64,000 nucleotides of DNA from Corynebacterium macginleyi (lineage in GTDB: Bacteria > Actinomycetota > Actinomycetes > Mycobacteriales > Mycobacteriaceae): the NCBI RefSeq assembly GCF_003688935.1, contig NZ_REGE01000012.1:1-64000 (forward strand), read 5' to 3'. Every line of letters begins with the position of its first letter. Position 1 is the first letter of the stretch. Below are positions 42,055-52,520 of this stretch, piece after piece. Under the pieces are notes generated by a model. The model was not told where the DNA came from, ran no database searches, and was given only the letters and a program-made list of their open reading frames with translations. A program made the translations under genes and the position numbers.

Positions 42055-44895
42055 GTGGCGGAACGATTGATTGTGCGGGGCGCAAGGGAACACAATCTCA
42101 AAGGCGTGGATATCGATATTCCGCGCGATAAAATGGTCGTCTTTACTGGGCTTTCCGGCTCGGGTAAGTCCTCGCTAGCCTTCGATACCATTTTCGCAGA
42201 AGGCCAACGCCGCTACGTGGAATCGTTGAGTTCTTATGCCCGGATGTTCTTGGGGCAGATGGATAAACCCAACGTGGAATACATTGGCGGCCTGTCGCCG
42301 GCCGTGTCCATCGATCAGAAATCCACCAACCACAACCCGCGCTCTACCGTGGGCACGATTACGGAGATTTATGATTACCTCCGCTTGCTCTTCTCCCGCG
42401 CCGGCACCCCGCACTGCCCCAAGTGTGATGCCGTTATTGAGCGCCAGACCCCGCAACAAATTGTTGATGCCGTTCTGGAGCAGGAAGAAAAGCTGAAGTT
42501 CCAGGTGCTTGCTCCGGTGGTGCGCAAGCGCAAGGGCGAGTTTGTCGACCTCTTTCAAGATCTCTCGGCGCAGGGCTACTCCCGGGTGCGCGTGGATGGT
42601 GAGACCCATCAATTAAGTAATCCGCCGAAGCTAAAGAAACAGGTTAAGCACACCATTGAGGTGGTGGTGGACCGTTTGCAGGTCAAGGCGTCGCAGAAGC
42701 AGCGCCTGACCGATTCCGTGGAAACGGCATTGCGGCTTGCCGATGGCTTAGTCACCATCGAGTTCGTTGATAAAGAAGAGCTCACACATACCTATTCCGA
42801 AAAAGCGGCCTGCCCCAAAGGCCATGCCCTCACCATCGAGGAATATGAGCCGCGTGCCTTTTCGTTTAATGCGCCTTTTGGCTCTTGCCCGGCTTGCGAC
42901 GGCTTGGGAACCAAGCTCGAAGTGGATGTTGACCTGCTCATTCCGGATCCGGATGCCCCTGCAGTCGATGCAGTGCAACCGTGGCATTCCAGCCCAAATT
43001 CCCGCTACTTCGCCAAACTCGTGGAAGGCTTGGGCAAGGCCCTGGGGTTTGAACCGCAGACCCCCGTCAGCAAGCTGACGAAGGAGCAGCGTGAAGCGCT
43101 GATTTACGGTACCGAAACCGAGGTCCGGGTGCGCTATAAAAACCGCTATGGCCGCCAGCGCAATTGGACCGCTCCCTTTGAGGGAGCCGTTGGTTTTCTC
43201 CACCGCAAATTGGATACTACGGATTCGCAGTCCCAAAAGGATCGCCTGCTGCAATACACCCGCCCGGTGCCGTGTCGCACGTGTAAGGGAACGCGCCTGA
43301 AGCCGGAAATCCTGGCCGTGCGCTTGGCGTCAGCTTCGCACGGTGAACAATCCATCGCGGGGCTCAGCGCGCTGTCCATTGAAGATGCTTCGGAGTTTTT
43401 GGATACGCTGTGCTTAGGCCACCGCGAGGAGATTATTGCCGGGGCGGTGCTGAAGGAGACGCAGGCGCGCCTGCGCTTCTTATTGGACGTGGGGCTAAAC
43501 TATCTCACACTGGACCGCGGTGCCTCGACCCTATCCGGTGGCGAGGCCCAGCGCATCCGTCTGGCCACACAGATCGGTTCCGGGCTCGCCGGAGTGCTCT
43601 ACGTCTTAGACGAGCCGTCCATCGGTTTGCACCAGCGGGATAATCATCGCCTGATTTCAACCTTGCAGCGCTTGCGCGATATTGGCAATACACTCATTGT
43701 GGTCGAACACGATGAAGACACCATCCGCTCGTCCGATTGGCTGGTAGATGTGGGCCCGCGCGCTGGCGAATATGGTGGTGAAGTGGTTTATCAAGGCGAG
43801 CCTGCTGGTGTTGAAAATGTAAAGGATTCCTTAACGGGGCAGTATCTGTCCGGTTCCAAGGTGCTGGCCGTTCCGGATCGCCGCCGCGAAATCGATAAAG
43901 ACCGCACTCTGAAGGTAGTAGGGGCACGAGAGAACAACCTCAAGGGCATCAACGTCGAAATTCCACTTGGCGTGCTGGTGTGCATTACCGGTGTGTCGGG
44001 GTCCGGCAAGTCCACCGTGGTCAATGAAATCCTAGCCAAGACCTTGGCAAATAACCTCAACCGTGCCCGACAGGTTCCTGGACGCGCTAAGCGCGTGGAA
44101 GGCATCGAGCACCTGGATAAATTGGTGCAAGTGGATCAAAGTCCGATCGGCCGAACCCCGCGGTCCAACCCGGCTACCTATACTGGCGTCTTTGATAAAA
44201 TTCGCAACCTCTTTGCAGAGACCCAAGAGGCCAAAGTGCGCGGCTACAAGGCCGGCCGGTTTTCGTTCAACGTCAAAGGTGGACGGTGCGATGCCTGCCA
44301 GGGCGATGGCACCATTAAGATCGAGATGAATTTCCTACCGGATGTCTATGTTCCGTGTGAGGTCTGCGAGGGCGCGCGTTATAACCGCGAGACTTTGGAG
44401 GTCCACTACAAGGGCAAAAACATTTCGGAAGTGTTGGACATGCCCATCTCCGAAGCCGCGGAATTTTTCGAGCCTATTACCTCCATCCACCGTTACTTGG
44501 CCACGCTTGTCGATGTCGGTTTGGGTTATGTCCGCCTCGGCCAAGCCGCCACTACCTTATCCGGCGGTGAGGCACAGCGCGTGAAGCTCGCATCGGAGCT
44601 GCAGAAGCGGACCAACGGCCGCACCATTTATATTCTGGATGAGCCGACGACCGGGCTGCATTTTGAGGACATTCGCCGTTTAATGCTGGTGATTCAAGGT
44701 TTGGTAGATAAGGGTAATTCCGTGCTTATTATCGAGCACAACCTTGACGTGATTAAAGCAGCGGATTGGATTGTGGATATGGGGCCAGAAGGCGGTGCCG
44801 GCGGTGGCACCGTGGTAGCGCAGGGAACACCGGAAAAGGTCGCACAGACAGAAGGCTCCTATACTGGCGTTTACCTCAAAGAAATTCTTTCTTAG
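42055..44895 (+). CDS. uvrA: UvrABC excinuclease subunit A
   Basis: Damage sensor of nucleotide-excision repair, 946 residues. The tandem ABC ATPase has Walker A sequences [17 protein letters not shown] (N) and [17 protein letters not shown] (C). Signature motifs are [21 protein letters not shown] and [17 protein letters not shown]. Zinc modules are CPKC...CPACD and CDACQGDGT...CEVCEG. GTG 42055 follows GGAG by 4 bases; TAAAAT at 42025-42030 is a plausible -10. It shares an upstream region with the divergent hydrolase gene. Confidence 0.96.
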   Translation: MAERLIVRGAREHNLKGVDIDIPRDKMVVFTGLSGSGKSSLAFDTIFAEGQRRYVESLSSYARMFLGQMDKPNVEYIGGLSPAVSIDQKSTNHNPRSTVGTITEIYDYLRLLFSRAGTPHCPKCDAVIERQTPQQIVDAVLEQEEKLKFQVLAPVVRKRKGEFVDLFQDLSAQGYSRVRVDGETHQLSNPPKLKKQVKHTIEVVVDRLQVKASQKQRLTDSVETALRLADGLVTIEFVDKEELTHTYSEKAACPKGHALTIEEYEPRAFSFNAPFGSCPACDGLGTKLEVDVDLLIPDPDAPAVDAVQPWHSSPNSRYFAKLVEGLGKALGFEPQTPVSKLTKEQREALIYGTETEVRVRYKNRYGRQRNWTAPFEGAVGFLHRKLDTTDSQSQKDRLLQYTRPVPCRTCKGTRLKPEILAVRLASASHGEQSIAGLSALSIEDASEFLDTLCLGHREEIIAGAVLKETQARLRFLLDVGLNYLTLDRGASTLSGGEAQRIRLATQIGSGLAGVLYVLDEPSIGLHQRDNHRLISTLQRLRDIGNTLIVVEHDEDTIRSSDWLVDVGPRAGEYGGEVVYQGEPAGVENVKDSLTGQYLSGSKVLAVPDRRREIDKDRTLKVVGARENNLKGINVEIPLGVLVCITGVSGSGKSTVVNEILAKTLANNLNRARQVPGRAKRVEGIEHLDKLVQVDQSPIGRTPRSNPATYTGVFDKIRNLFAETQEAKVRGYKAGRFSFNVKGGRCDACQGDGTIKIEMNFLPDVYVPCEVCEGARYNRETLEVHYKGKNISEVLDMPISEAAEFFEPITSIHRYLATLVDVGLGYVRLGQAATTLSGGEAQRVKLASELQKRTNGRTIYILDEPTTGLHFEDIRRLMLVIQGLVDKGNSVLIIEHNLDVIKAADWIVDMGPEGGAGGGTVVAQGTPEKVAQTEGSYTGVYLKEILS

Positions 44896-44922
44896 AAAAC
44901 TAAGGGAATAGGTCTATTAAAA

Positions 44923-44944
44923 ACTGCCTCTAAAATGGGGCAGT
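44923..44944 (+). terminator. Hairpin after uvrA
   Basis: ACTGCCTC pairs with GGGGCAGT (one T-G pair) around TAAAAT. A-rich sequence precedes it and TATATAA follows instead of a clean T-run, so termination efficiency is uncertain. Confidence 0.5.
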
Positions 44945-45302
44945 ATATAAACAATGAACCTGTAGCGGACAAGCTTCCAGGCAAGCCCGGATCGAAACCT
45001 CCTTTGGAAGTGGTCGGCCACCTGCACAGACCCTTAACTTGGGACGGTTTGCTTTAAGCGGTATCGGCTGTTAGCATGAATCTCACTACCGCCTAAGGTA
45101 CCTTTTGTAGGAACCTGGGTTGCAAGCGGAGATTCTCCCACCCGATGCCGCAAATTTTTTGTTGGATAACGGTAAAGGTTGCCGGACAATAGTGTCTGGC
45201 TCTGCGAGTTATCCCGGCTGTCTATGGCAGACCGGGTTATCCGCTTGTGGTCCATGGTAGGTGAACTCATTACCCGTAACCCCCTAATCGAGGAGAACCA
45301 CA
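44945..45302 (+). promoter_or_regulatory. Long structured leader of the infC-rpmI-rplT operon
   Basis: No protein gene lies between uvrA and infC. Near the 3' end of this leader, GGATAAC (45164-45170) can pair with GTTATCC at 45208-45214 or with an identical GTTATCC at 45236-45242, but not both. Inside the first pairing sits a strong hairpin GCCGGACA/TGTCTGGC (45181-45200). The second choice competes with the hairpin CCCGG/CCGGG (45213-45236). A further short stem ending in AAATTTTTT (45128-45160) looks like an attenuator. In other bacteria this operon is autoregulated through its leader by L20; a comparable device is inferred here. Confidence 0.5.
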
Positions 45303-45824
45303 ATCAGCGCTGAAGCTCGCATTAATGAGCGTATCCGAGTACCCGAGGTCCGTCTTGTTGGCCCGGGTGGTGAACAGGTGGGTATCGTCCGCACCGATGA
45401 TGCCCGCAAGCTTGCCTATGAAGCTGACCTGGATTTGGTCGAGGTAGCTCCGAAGGCTAAGCCCCCAGTTGCCAAAATCATGGACTACGGCAAGTTCAAG
45501 TATGAGCAGGCCCAGAAGGCTCGCGAATCTCGTAAGAACCAGCAGCAGACCGTGGTGAAGGAACAGAAGTTCCGCCCGAAGATTGACGATCACGATTATG
45601 AGACCAAGAAGAGTAACGTAGTTCGCTTCCTGGAAAAGGGATCCAAAGTCAAGGTGACCATCATGTTCCGTGGCCGCGAACAATCGCGACCGGAACTGGG
45701 TTTCCGGCTCTTGGAGCGGTTGGCCGATGACGTCGCCGAGGTTGGCGTAGTTGAGTCCCGCCCCAAGCAGGATGGTCGCAACATGACCATGGTTTTGGGT
45801 CCGGTTCGTAAGGGCAAAAAGTAA
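45303..45824 (+). CDS. infC: Translation initiation factor IF-3 (AUC start)
   Basis: IF-3 binds the 30S subunit, prevents premature joining of 50S and checks the start codon. The 173-residue protein has the N-terminal domain with [21 protein letters not shown] and [23 protein letters not shown], and the C-terminal domain from [14 protein letters not shown] to VMVLGP-type ending [13 protein letters not shown]. The start is ATC at 45303, 7 bases after AGGAG. The first ATG or GTG (45378) would delete the conserved first 25 residues. Rare AUU/AUC starts are the rule for infC because IF-3 represses its own translation from them. Confidence 0.94.
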   Translation: MSAEARINERIRVPEVRLVGPGGEQVGIVRTDDARKLAYEADLDLVEVAPKAKPPVAKIMDYGKFKYEQAQKARESRKNQQQTVVKEQKFRPKIDDHDYETKKSNVVRFLEKGSKVKVTIMFRGREQSRPELGFRLLERLADDVAEVGVVESRPKQDGRNMTMVLGPVRKGKK

Positions 45825-45860
45825 ACCATATTCCACGTAGGATTTAAGGACTTAATACTC

Positions 45861-46055
45861 ATGAAGCAGAAGACCCACAAGGGCACCGCAAAGCGTATCA
45901 AGGTGACCGGTTCCGGCAAGTTACGCCGCGAGCAGGCCAACCGCCGCCACTTGCTGGAAGGCAAGCCATCCAAGCGCACCCGTCGCCTCAAGGGCACTGA
46001 ATCCGTCTCCCAGGCAGACACCAAGCGCGTCAAGCGCCTTCTCGGCCGCGCCTAA
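45861..46055 (+). CDS. rpmI: 50S ribosomal protein L35
   Basis: The 64-residue basic protein begins [20 protein letters not shown] and ends [11 protein letters not shown], the complete L35 sequence pattern including the [16 protein letters not shown] core. It lies 36 bases after infC in the universal infC-rpmI-rplT order, and its level is presumably set by the shared leader. Confidence 0.95.
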   Translation: MKQKTHKGTAKRIKVTGSGKLRREQANRRHLLEGKPSKRTRRLKGTESVSQADTKRVKRLLGRA

Positions 46056-46111
46056 AAGCGCCCAATCAACCCACGCCCACCATCTCAATCAGAATTTAAG
46101 GAAGTAACACT

Positions 46112-46495
46112 GTGGCACGAGTAAAGCGCTCAGTTAACGCAAAGAAGAAGCGCCGCGCGATCCTGAAGTCCGCCAAAGGCTACCGCGGTCAGCGTTCCCG
46201 CCTGTACCGTAAGGCCAAGGAACAGTGGCTGCACTCTATGACCTACGCTTACCGCGACCGTCGCGCGCGTAAGTCTGAGTTCCGTAAGCTGTGGATCCAG
46301 CGTATCAACGCTGCTGCTCGCATGAACGATATCACCTACAACCGCCTCATCCACGGCCTGCGCTTGGCTGAGATCGAGGTTGACCGCAAGATTCTCGCTG
46401 AGCTTGCCGTCAATGACTTCGAGGCCTTCTCTGCTTTGTGCGAGGCCGCCAAGGCTGCCCTGCCCGAGGACGTTAACGCACCGAAGGCTGCCTAA
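46112..46495 (+). CDS. rplT: 50S ribosomal protein L20
   Basis: The 127-residue protein begins [25 protein letters not shown] and continues [23 protein letters not shown] and [19 protein letters not shown], all standard for L20. It helps assemble 23S rRNA and in several bacteria represses this operon by binding its leader. GTG start at 46112 with AAGGAAG about 7 bases upstream. A strong terminator follows within 30 bases. Confidence 0.96.
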   Translation: MARVKRSVNAKKKRRAILKSAKGYRGQRSRLYRKAKEQWLHSMTYAYRDRRARKSEFRKLWIQRINAAARMNDITYNRLIHGLRLAEIEVDRKILAELAVNDFEAFSALCEAAKAALPEDVNAPKAA

Positions 46496-46520
46496 GCTTT
46501 TCGGCTTCATAGCTGCTTTG

Positions 46521-46562
46521 CCCACCCCATTATCGGTTAATCTCCGGTGTGGGGTGGGTTTT
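46521..46562 (+). terminator. rplT terminator
   Basis: CCCACCCCA pairs perfectly with TGGGGTGGG, followed by TTTT. It closes the infC operon 26 bases after the rplT stop. Confidence 0.9.
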
Positions 46563-46606
46563 GTGGCTCCAGCCAAGTCCTCGGCCAGAATCAGCCCTAT
46601 TAATCC

Positions 46607-46676
46607 CCGGATTTGCAATCCGGTGGTTATACACAGCAATAGCGCCATGGCCCTGCCGGATTGTCGGCAGGGCCAT
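46607..46676. repeat. Two perfect inverted repeats between rplT and the SpoU methylase
   Basis: CCGGATT-TGC-AATCCGG (46607-46623) and ATGGCCCTGCCG / CGGCAGGGCCAT (46647-46676, 12 bp, 6-base loop) lie after the rplT terminator. Neither has a T-run on either strand, so they are unlikely to be ordinary terminators. They lie upstream of the -10 of the next gene. Confidence 0.6.
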
Positions 46677-46730
46677 GTCATTCCTAAGGTGCAAAACTAG
46701 CAGTATTGGGGCCAAGGTAGGGTAGGGCCT

Positions 46731-47537
46731 ATGAATTTAGACTTTGAGTCCGCCTTTACCGAACGCACTCCGCGCATCGTCAACGCGGCGAAATTGCACC
46801 GGGCTGCTAGCCGGAAGAAGGCGAAGCAGTTTATTATTGAGGGCGACAACGCCGTCGACGCAGCGGTGTCCACCGGTGCGGCCACGGATGTATTTGTGAC
46901 GCAGAGGGCCGCAGAGCGCTTCGCGGAGATCATCACGGCTGCTGGGCATATGGATGTTTACGTGCACCCCATTACTGATAAAGCCGCAAAGCATTTGGCC
47001 GATACCGCCACGACGCCGGGAATTTTTGCCCTGTGCAACTCGTCTGTCTTGTGGTCTGCAGGAAAGATTCTCGCCGGAAGGCCGAATCTGATTTCGGTCC
47101 CGGTGCTTACCTCGGAACCCGGAAATGCGGGCACAGTGATTAGGACTTCGGATGCGATGGGCGCCGACGGCGTGATCTTTGCCGGCGAGACTGTGGATCC
47201 CCTTGGTTGTAAGGTTATCCGCGCGTCAGTCGGCTCACTATTCCACGTCCCCGTCGCACGCGATGTAAATATCAAGGACGTACTCGGCCAAGTGCGCAAG
47301 TCTGGTATGCAAATTGTCGCTACGGCTGCGGATGGGGAAGTAAAGCTTGCTGATGCCGATCTGTCCCAACCCACCGCTTGGCTCTTTGGCAATGAAGCCC
47401 ATGGCCTGGGCGAACTGCTCGAAGAGGCCGATATGCGGGTACGCATTCCGCTACGGGGGCGCGCGGAGTCACTGAATCTTGCCACTGCGGCCAGCATTTG
47501 TTTGTATGAATCCGCGAAAGCACAGGAGGCGAAATAG
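46731..47537 (+). CDS. TrmH/SpoU-family rRNA 2'-O-methyltransferase (TsnR-like)
   Basis: A 268-residue SPOUT-fold enzyme. The N-terminal substrate-binding domain (RIVNAAKLHRAASRKKAKQF...EG) is followed by the knotted SAM-binding domain with all three motifs: EPGNAGTVIRTSDAMGADGV, LFGNEAHGL and IPLRGRAESLNLATAASI. It probably methylates a ribose in 23S rRNA; the exact site is unknown. Linkage to rplT and pheS is conserved in actinobacteria. TAGGGT (46718-46723) lies 7 bases before ATG 46731, so the message is probably leaderless. Confidence 0.9.
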   Translation: MNLDFESAFTERTPRIVNAAKLHRAASRKKAKQFIIEGDNAVDAAVSTGAATDVFVTQRAAERFAEIITAAGHMDVYVHPITDKAAKHLADTATTPGIFALCNSSVLWSAGKILAGRPNLISVPVLTSEPGNAGTVIRTSDAMGADGVIFAGETVDPLGCKVIRASVGSLFHVPVARDVNIKDVLGQVRKSGMQIVATAADGEVKLADADLSQPTAWLFGNEAHGLGELLEEADMRVRIPLRGRAESLNLATAASICLYESAKAQEAK

Positions 47538-47571
47538 GCCATATTGACCTTCACACCGTGGTAGCGAATGA

Positions 47572-48705
<1,134 letters not shown>

Positions 48706-48728
48706 AACCCAGAAAGGATAGATACATC

Positions 48729-51245
48729 ATGCTTATTTCCCAAGACTGGGTTACCCGTATCCTTGCCGCTTCCAATCCGAATTGGAGCGTGTCTGCCGCA
48801 GATATGGATTCTGGTTTCGTCCGTGTCGGCTTTGAAACTGAAGGATATGAGCCGATCCCTGAGACCACCGGCCCGTTGGTTATCGGCCAGGTTGTCGAAA
48901 TCGAAGAGCTTACGCAGTTCAAAAAACCCATTCGCTATTGCCAGGTCGATGTCGGTCAGGCCAATGGCACCGGTGAGCTGCAGGGCATTATCTGCGGCGC
49001 GCGTAACTTCCGCCTGCATGACTTTGTCGTAGTCTCCCTACCCGGCGCACAGCTACCCGGCGGATTCACCATCGCGGCCCGCGAAACTTATGATCACATT
49101 TCCAACGGCATGATGTGCTCCGCTGCTGAGCTGGGCCTTGGCGCGCAGGCAAATGGCATCATCGTGCTTGGTAAGGAGGTCGCGGACATGGTGGGCGAAG
49201 ATGCCCGTCCCGTCATCGGCCTGTCAGATACCGATTTTGATGTCAATATCACCCCAGACCGCGGTTACGCACTATCCGCGCGCGGCTTAAGCCGCGAGAT
49301 TGCCTCCGCCTTTGATCTGAAATTTAAGGACGTCGCCGACGATCCAGCGGTAGCCGGAATCGATACCTCTTCTGTGCCAGAGGCCCAAGGCTCCCTTCTC
49401 AACATCGACCTGCGCGAGGAAACCAAGGCGCAGCGTTTTGGCGTGCGTAAGGTAAGCGGTATTGATCCGCAGGCACGCACCCCATTTTGGATGGAGCGCG
49501 AACTCATGCTGTGCGGCCAGCGCAGCGTCAATGTGGCAACGGATGTAACCAATTACGTCATGATGCTATTGGGTGCCCCGATGCATGCCTTTGATGCCGA
49601 TAAAATAACGGGCGATCTTACCGTGCGCAATGCCCACGAGGGCGAGAAGTTTGAAACTCTCGATCACTTCACGCGCGAACTGTCCGGTGAGGATGTGGTC
49701 ATCTGTGATGATAACGGCATCCAATCCTTAGCCGGTGTCATGGGCGGTACGAGCTCAGAGATTTCTGAGCAGACCACCGATGTCTACTTTGAGTCCGCAA
49801 TTTGGGATCCCATCACCGTGGCCCGTACTTCTCGTCGGCACAAGCTTTCGTCTGAGGCATCGCGCCGATTCGAGCGCGGTGTCGACCCAGCCATCGTCGA
49901 GGTGGCACTCGATATCGCGTGTGCATTGTTGCACTCCATCGCGGGTGGAACGGTTGAAAAGGGCCGCACTCTCGTCGGAGAGGTAGCTCAGCCGCAGGCC
50001 ATTCGTCTACGTGCAGAAAAGCCGAGCGAATACGCCGGCGTGGCGTACTCCCGCGAGACCGTTATCTCCCGCCTAGAAGAGGTCGGTTGCTCGGTCGAAG
50101 CAGAATCGGATTCGGTTCTCAAAGTCACGCCCGCGACCTGGCGCACCGATATTTCCATGGACGTTGACCTCATCGAGGAGGTCTTGCGCCTTGAAGGCTT
50201 GGAAGATATCCCCACCGTTCTACCTACACCGGCAGGCGGTCGCGGTTTGACCCCAGCGCAAAAGCGCCGCCGCGCCATCGGTCACGGTTTGGCATATGCG
50301 GGCTATGCCGAGGTTTTGCCTTCGCCATTTATCGCAAACGACACCTTTGATGTGTGGGGTCTTGCGGCTCATGATGCCCGCCGCAATACCGTGGCAGTGC
50401 AGAACCCATTGGAGTCTGACAAAGCCATCTTGGCCACGACGTTGCTCCCCGCAATGCTTGAAGCTTTGGGCCGCAATGTAGCTCGTGGACGCAAGGATTT
50501 AGCGCTCTATGGCCTCCAGCAGGTGGCATTTAAGCGCGCAGAATCTTCGCCTATGCCCTCTGTGGCGCAGCGGCCCGCCGATGAAGTGGTGGAAGAACTC
50601 CTGTGCACCCTTCCGGATCAGCCGTTGCATGTAGCGACGGTAGCCACGGGCAAATTGGAATACGAGGGCCCGTGGGGTGAAGGCCGCGACTATGCCTACG
50701 CAGATGCCATTGAATCTGCACGGCTGGTTACCCGCGCCGCGGGCCTGGATATCGAGGTTGAAGCGGTACAACACCTGCCGTGGCATCCAGGCCGGTGTGC
50801 TGCAATCAAGGTGGCAGGAACCGCTGACATCGTTGGCTATGCAGGAGAATTGCACCCGCAGGTGCTCGAGGCGCAAAACTTGCCGCCGCGCACGTGCGCA
50901 ATGGAGCTTAATATCACCGCATTGCCCCTCACTGAGCGCTTCCCGGCGCCGGTTCTGTCCGCATTCCCAGCCTTGCACCAGGACATTGCGCTGGTAGTTG
51001 ATGAGGATATCCCAGCGGAAAAGGTGCGCGCCACGGTGCAAGAGGGGGCGGGCGATCTCATCGAATCGGTTGACTTATTTGATATCTTCCGCGGTGAGCA
51101 AGTGGGCGAAGGTAAAAAGTCCTTAGCCTTTCAGCTGCAATTCCGCGCCGCGGACCGTACTCTGACCGATGAGGAGGTCAACGAGCACAGGACGTCAGCC
51201 GCCGAGTTGGCCAAGCAGCGATTCGGTGCGGAAATGCGCGCATAG
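48729..51245 (+). CDS. pheT: Phenylalanine--tRNA ligase beta subunit
   Basis: Structural and editing subunit of PheRS, 838 residues. It has an N-terminal tRNA-binding OB domain (about residues 45-160, VVEIEELTQFKKPIRYCQVD) and the B3/B4 editing region (MLLGAPMHAFDADKI, GVMGGTSSEIS). The B5 domain follows (VDLIEEVLRLEGLEDIPTVLP), and the C-terminal ferredoxin-fold anticodon-binding domain contains FPALHQDIALVVDEDIPA. Length is typical. It is co-transcribed with pheS and followed by a strong terminator. Confidence 0.95.
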   Translation: MLISQDWVTRILAASNPNWSVSAADMDSGFVRVGFETEGYEPIPETTGPLVIGQVVEIEELTQFKKPIRYCQVDVGQANGTGELQGIICGARNFRLHDFVVVSLPGAQLPGGFTIAARETYDHISNGMMCSAAELGLGAQANGIIVLGKEVADMVGEDARPVIGLSDTDFDVNITPDRGYALSARGLSREIASAFDLKFKDVADDPAVAGIDTSSVPEAQGSLLNIDLREETKAQRFGVRKVSGIDPQARTPFWMERELMLCGQRSVNVATDVTNYVMMLLGAPMHAFDADKITGDLTVRNAHEGEKFETLDHFTRELSGEDVVICDDNGIQSLAGVMGGTSSEISEQTTDVYFESAIWDPITVARTSRRHKLSSEASRRFERGVDPAIVEVALDIACALLHSIAGGTVEKGRTLVGEVAQPQAIRLRAEKPSEYAGVAYSRETVISRLEEVGCSVEAESDSVLKVTPATWRTDISMDVDLIEEVLRLEGLEDIPTVLPTPAGGRGLTPAQKRRRAIGHGLAYAGYAEVLPSPFIANDTFDVWGLAAHDARRNTVAVQNPLESDKAILATTLLPAMLEALGRNVARGRKDLALYGLQQVAFKRAESSPMPSVAQRPADEVVEELLCTLPDQPLHVATVATGKLEYEGPWGEGRDYAYADAIESARLVTRAAGLDIEVEAVQHLPWHPGRCAAIKVAGTADIVGYAGELHPQVLEAQNLPPRTCAMELNITALPLTERFPAPVLSAFPALHQDIALVVDEDIPAEKVRATVQEGAGDLIESVDLFDIFRGEQVGEGKKSLAFQLQFRAADRTLTDEEVNEHRTSAAELAKQRFGAEMRA

Positions 51246-51276
51246 GGAAGGCATAGTAGTCCAACTTTCTGCTTTA

Positions 51277-51346
51277 CACGGCGAAGAACCAGAATGCAGT
51301 GGCACTAAGTCATGTGGGTCCTGGGTCTTTGCCGTGATACTTTTTT
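51277..51346 (+). terminator. pheST terminator with long imperfect stem
   Basis: CACGGCGAAGAACC pairs with GGGTCTTTGCCGTG (13 of 14 positions, one G-T pair included) around a 32-base loop, followed by ATACTTTTTT. It isolates pheST from the arg operon. Confidence 0.85.
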
Positions 51347-51401
51347 CATGCAGTTTATTAATTACTTTCATAACCTCTGAACTGGGAAAAGTAACCCAAT
51401 T

Positions 51402-51441
51402 CACTGAATAACATACAGTGCAACGTATTTCTTGCTATAGT
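51402..51441 (+). promoter_or_regulatory. arg operon promoter with palindromic operator
   Basis: CACTG-N9-CAGTG (51402-51420) is a perfect inverted repeat with an AT-rich centre, overlapping the -35 position. An extended -10 TTGCTATAGT (TATAGT 51436-51441) ends 7 bases before the argC ATG, so transcription should start at or next to the start codon. AT-rich 18-20 base palindromes are typical of ArgR boxes. ArgR, encoded in this operon, is the natural ligand. Confidence 0.55.
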
Positions 51442-51448
51442 TTCGGGT

Positions 51449-52492
51449 ATGACGAATTCAGTAGCAGTGGCAGGGGCCACAGGGTACGCTGGCGGAGAGA
51501 TACTGCGCTTGCTGCTCTCACATCCGGCCTATCACTCCGGGGACCTGCGCATTGGTGCCCTGACGGGAAATTCCCAAGTAGGCCTGCGTGTTGCGGAAAT
51601 TATGCCACATCTCCCACCGTTGTCGGGCCGCGTGATCTCAGAAACCACTCCGGCAGAATTAGCTAAACATGACGTCGTCTTCCTAGCCTTGCCGCACGGG
51701 CATTCGGCCGGTCTTGCGGAGCAATTGGGTGATCAGGTCACCATCATTGATTGCGCCGCCGACTTTCGCCTGGGCAAGGAGAGTGATTGGGCAGCCTATT
51801 ACGGCGGAAACTATGCAGGGCAGTGGCCCTACGGTATGCCGGAAATCCCAGGACATAGGTCGAAGCTTAAGGGTGCGAACCGAGTAGCCGTGCCCGGCTG
51901 TTTTCCTACGGCCATTACCTTGGGAGCGCTGCCCGCCATTGCGTGTGAGCTAGTGGAGTCCGGCCTTTCGGTGATTGCTGTTACCGGAGTCTCCGGGGCT
52001 GGAAAGAAGGCGGCGGTCGCGCAATTGGGTGCAGAAACTATGGGCAATGTCAAGGCTTATAAGCCAGGTGGCACTCATAGGCATACTCCGGAAATCGTGC
52101 AGAATCTCCAACCATTTTCCCATGATGAGGTTTCCGTGAGTTTCACCCCGGTGCTTGCGCCCATGCCCCGTGGAATTCTGGCAACGATTACGGCGGGGCT
52201 GAAAGGGGGCATTGGAAAGCAGCAGGTGCGCACCGCATTTGCGGAATTCTATGCCGATGAGCCCTTCTGCCTCGTGCTACCAGAAGGCCAGCAACCGGAA
52301 ACTCAGAACGTCGTGGGCACGAACATGGTGCATATTCAGGCCCATGTTGACGAAAATTCCCACCGCCTCATCATTACTGCGGCCCTAGATAATTTATGCA
52401 AGGGTACCGCCGGTGCCGCCGTGCAATGCATGAACCTCTCGGTGGGATGGACGGAAACTTTGGGATTGCCCCTAGCCGCAGTCGCCCCCTAG
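51449..52492 (+). CDS. argC: N-acetyl-gamma-glutamyl-phosphate reductase
   Basis: Third step of arginine synthesis, reducing N-acetylglutamyl phosphate to the semialdehyde. The 347-residue enzyme has a Rossmann start [18 protein letters not shown], and the catalytic cysteine in [21 protein letters not shown] (about residue 150). The active-site HRHTPEI histidine is near residue 210. It is the first gene of an eight-gene arginine cluster. Its ATG lies 7 bases after the -10 with no ribosome site, a leaderless start. Confidence 0.95.
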   Translation: MTNSVAVAGATGYAGGEILRLLLSHPAYHSGDLRIGALTGNSQVGLRVAEIMPHLPPLSGRVISETTPAELAKHDVVFLALPHGHSAGLAEQLGDQVTIIDCAADFRLGKESDWAAYYGGNYAGQWPYGMPEIPGHRSKLKGANRVAVPGCFPTAITLGALPAIACELVESGLSVIAVTGVSGAGKKAAVAQLGAETMGNVKAYKPGGTHRHTPEIVQNLQPFSHDEVSVSFTPVLAPMPRGILATITAGLKGGIGKQQVRTAFAEFYADEPFCLVLPEGQQPETQNVVGTNMVHIQAHVDENSHRLIITAALDNLCKGTAGAAVQCMNLSVGWTETLGLPLAAVAP

Positions 52493-52520
52493 GACTACGC
52501 ATTCTGTAGAGGAGAATTTT

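Noticed and set aside
45270..45836. Long minus-strand frame opposite infC
   Set aside because: Antisense shadow; the plus-strand frame is unmistakably IF-3.
46600..46630. tRNA-like anticodon arm around GGATTTGCAATCC
   Set aside because: No acceptor, D or T arm can be built around it; treated as a plain inverted repeat.
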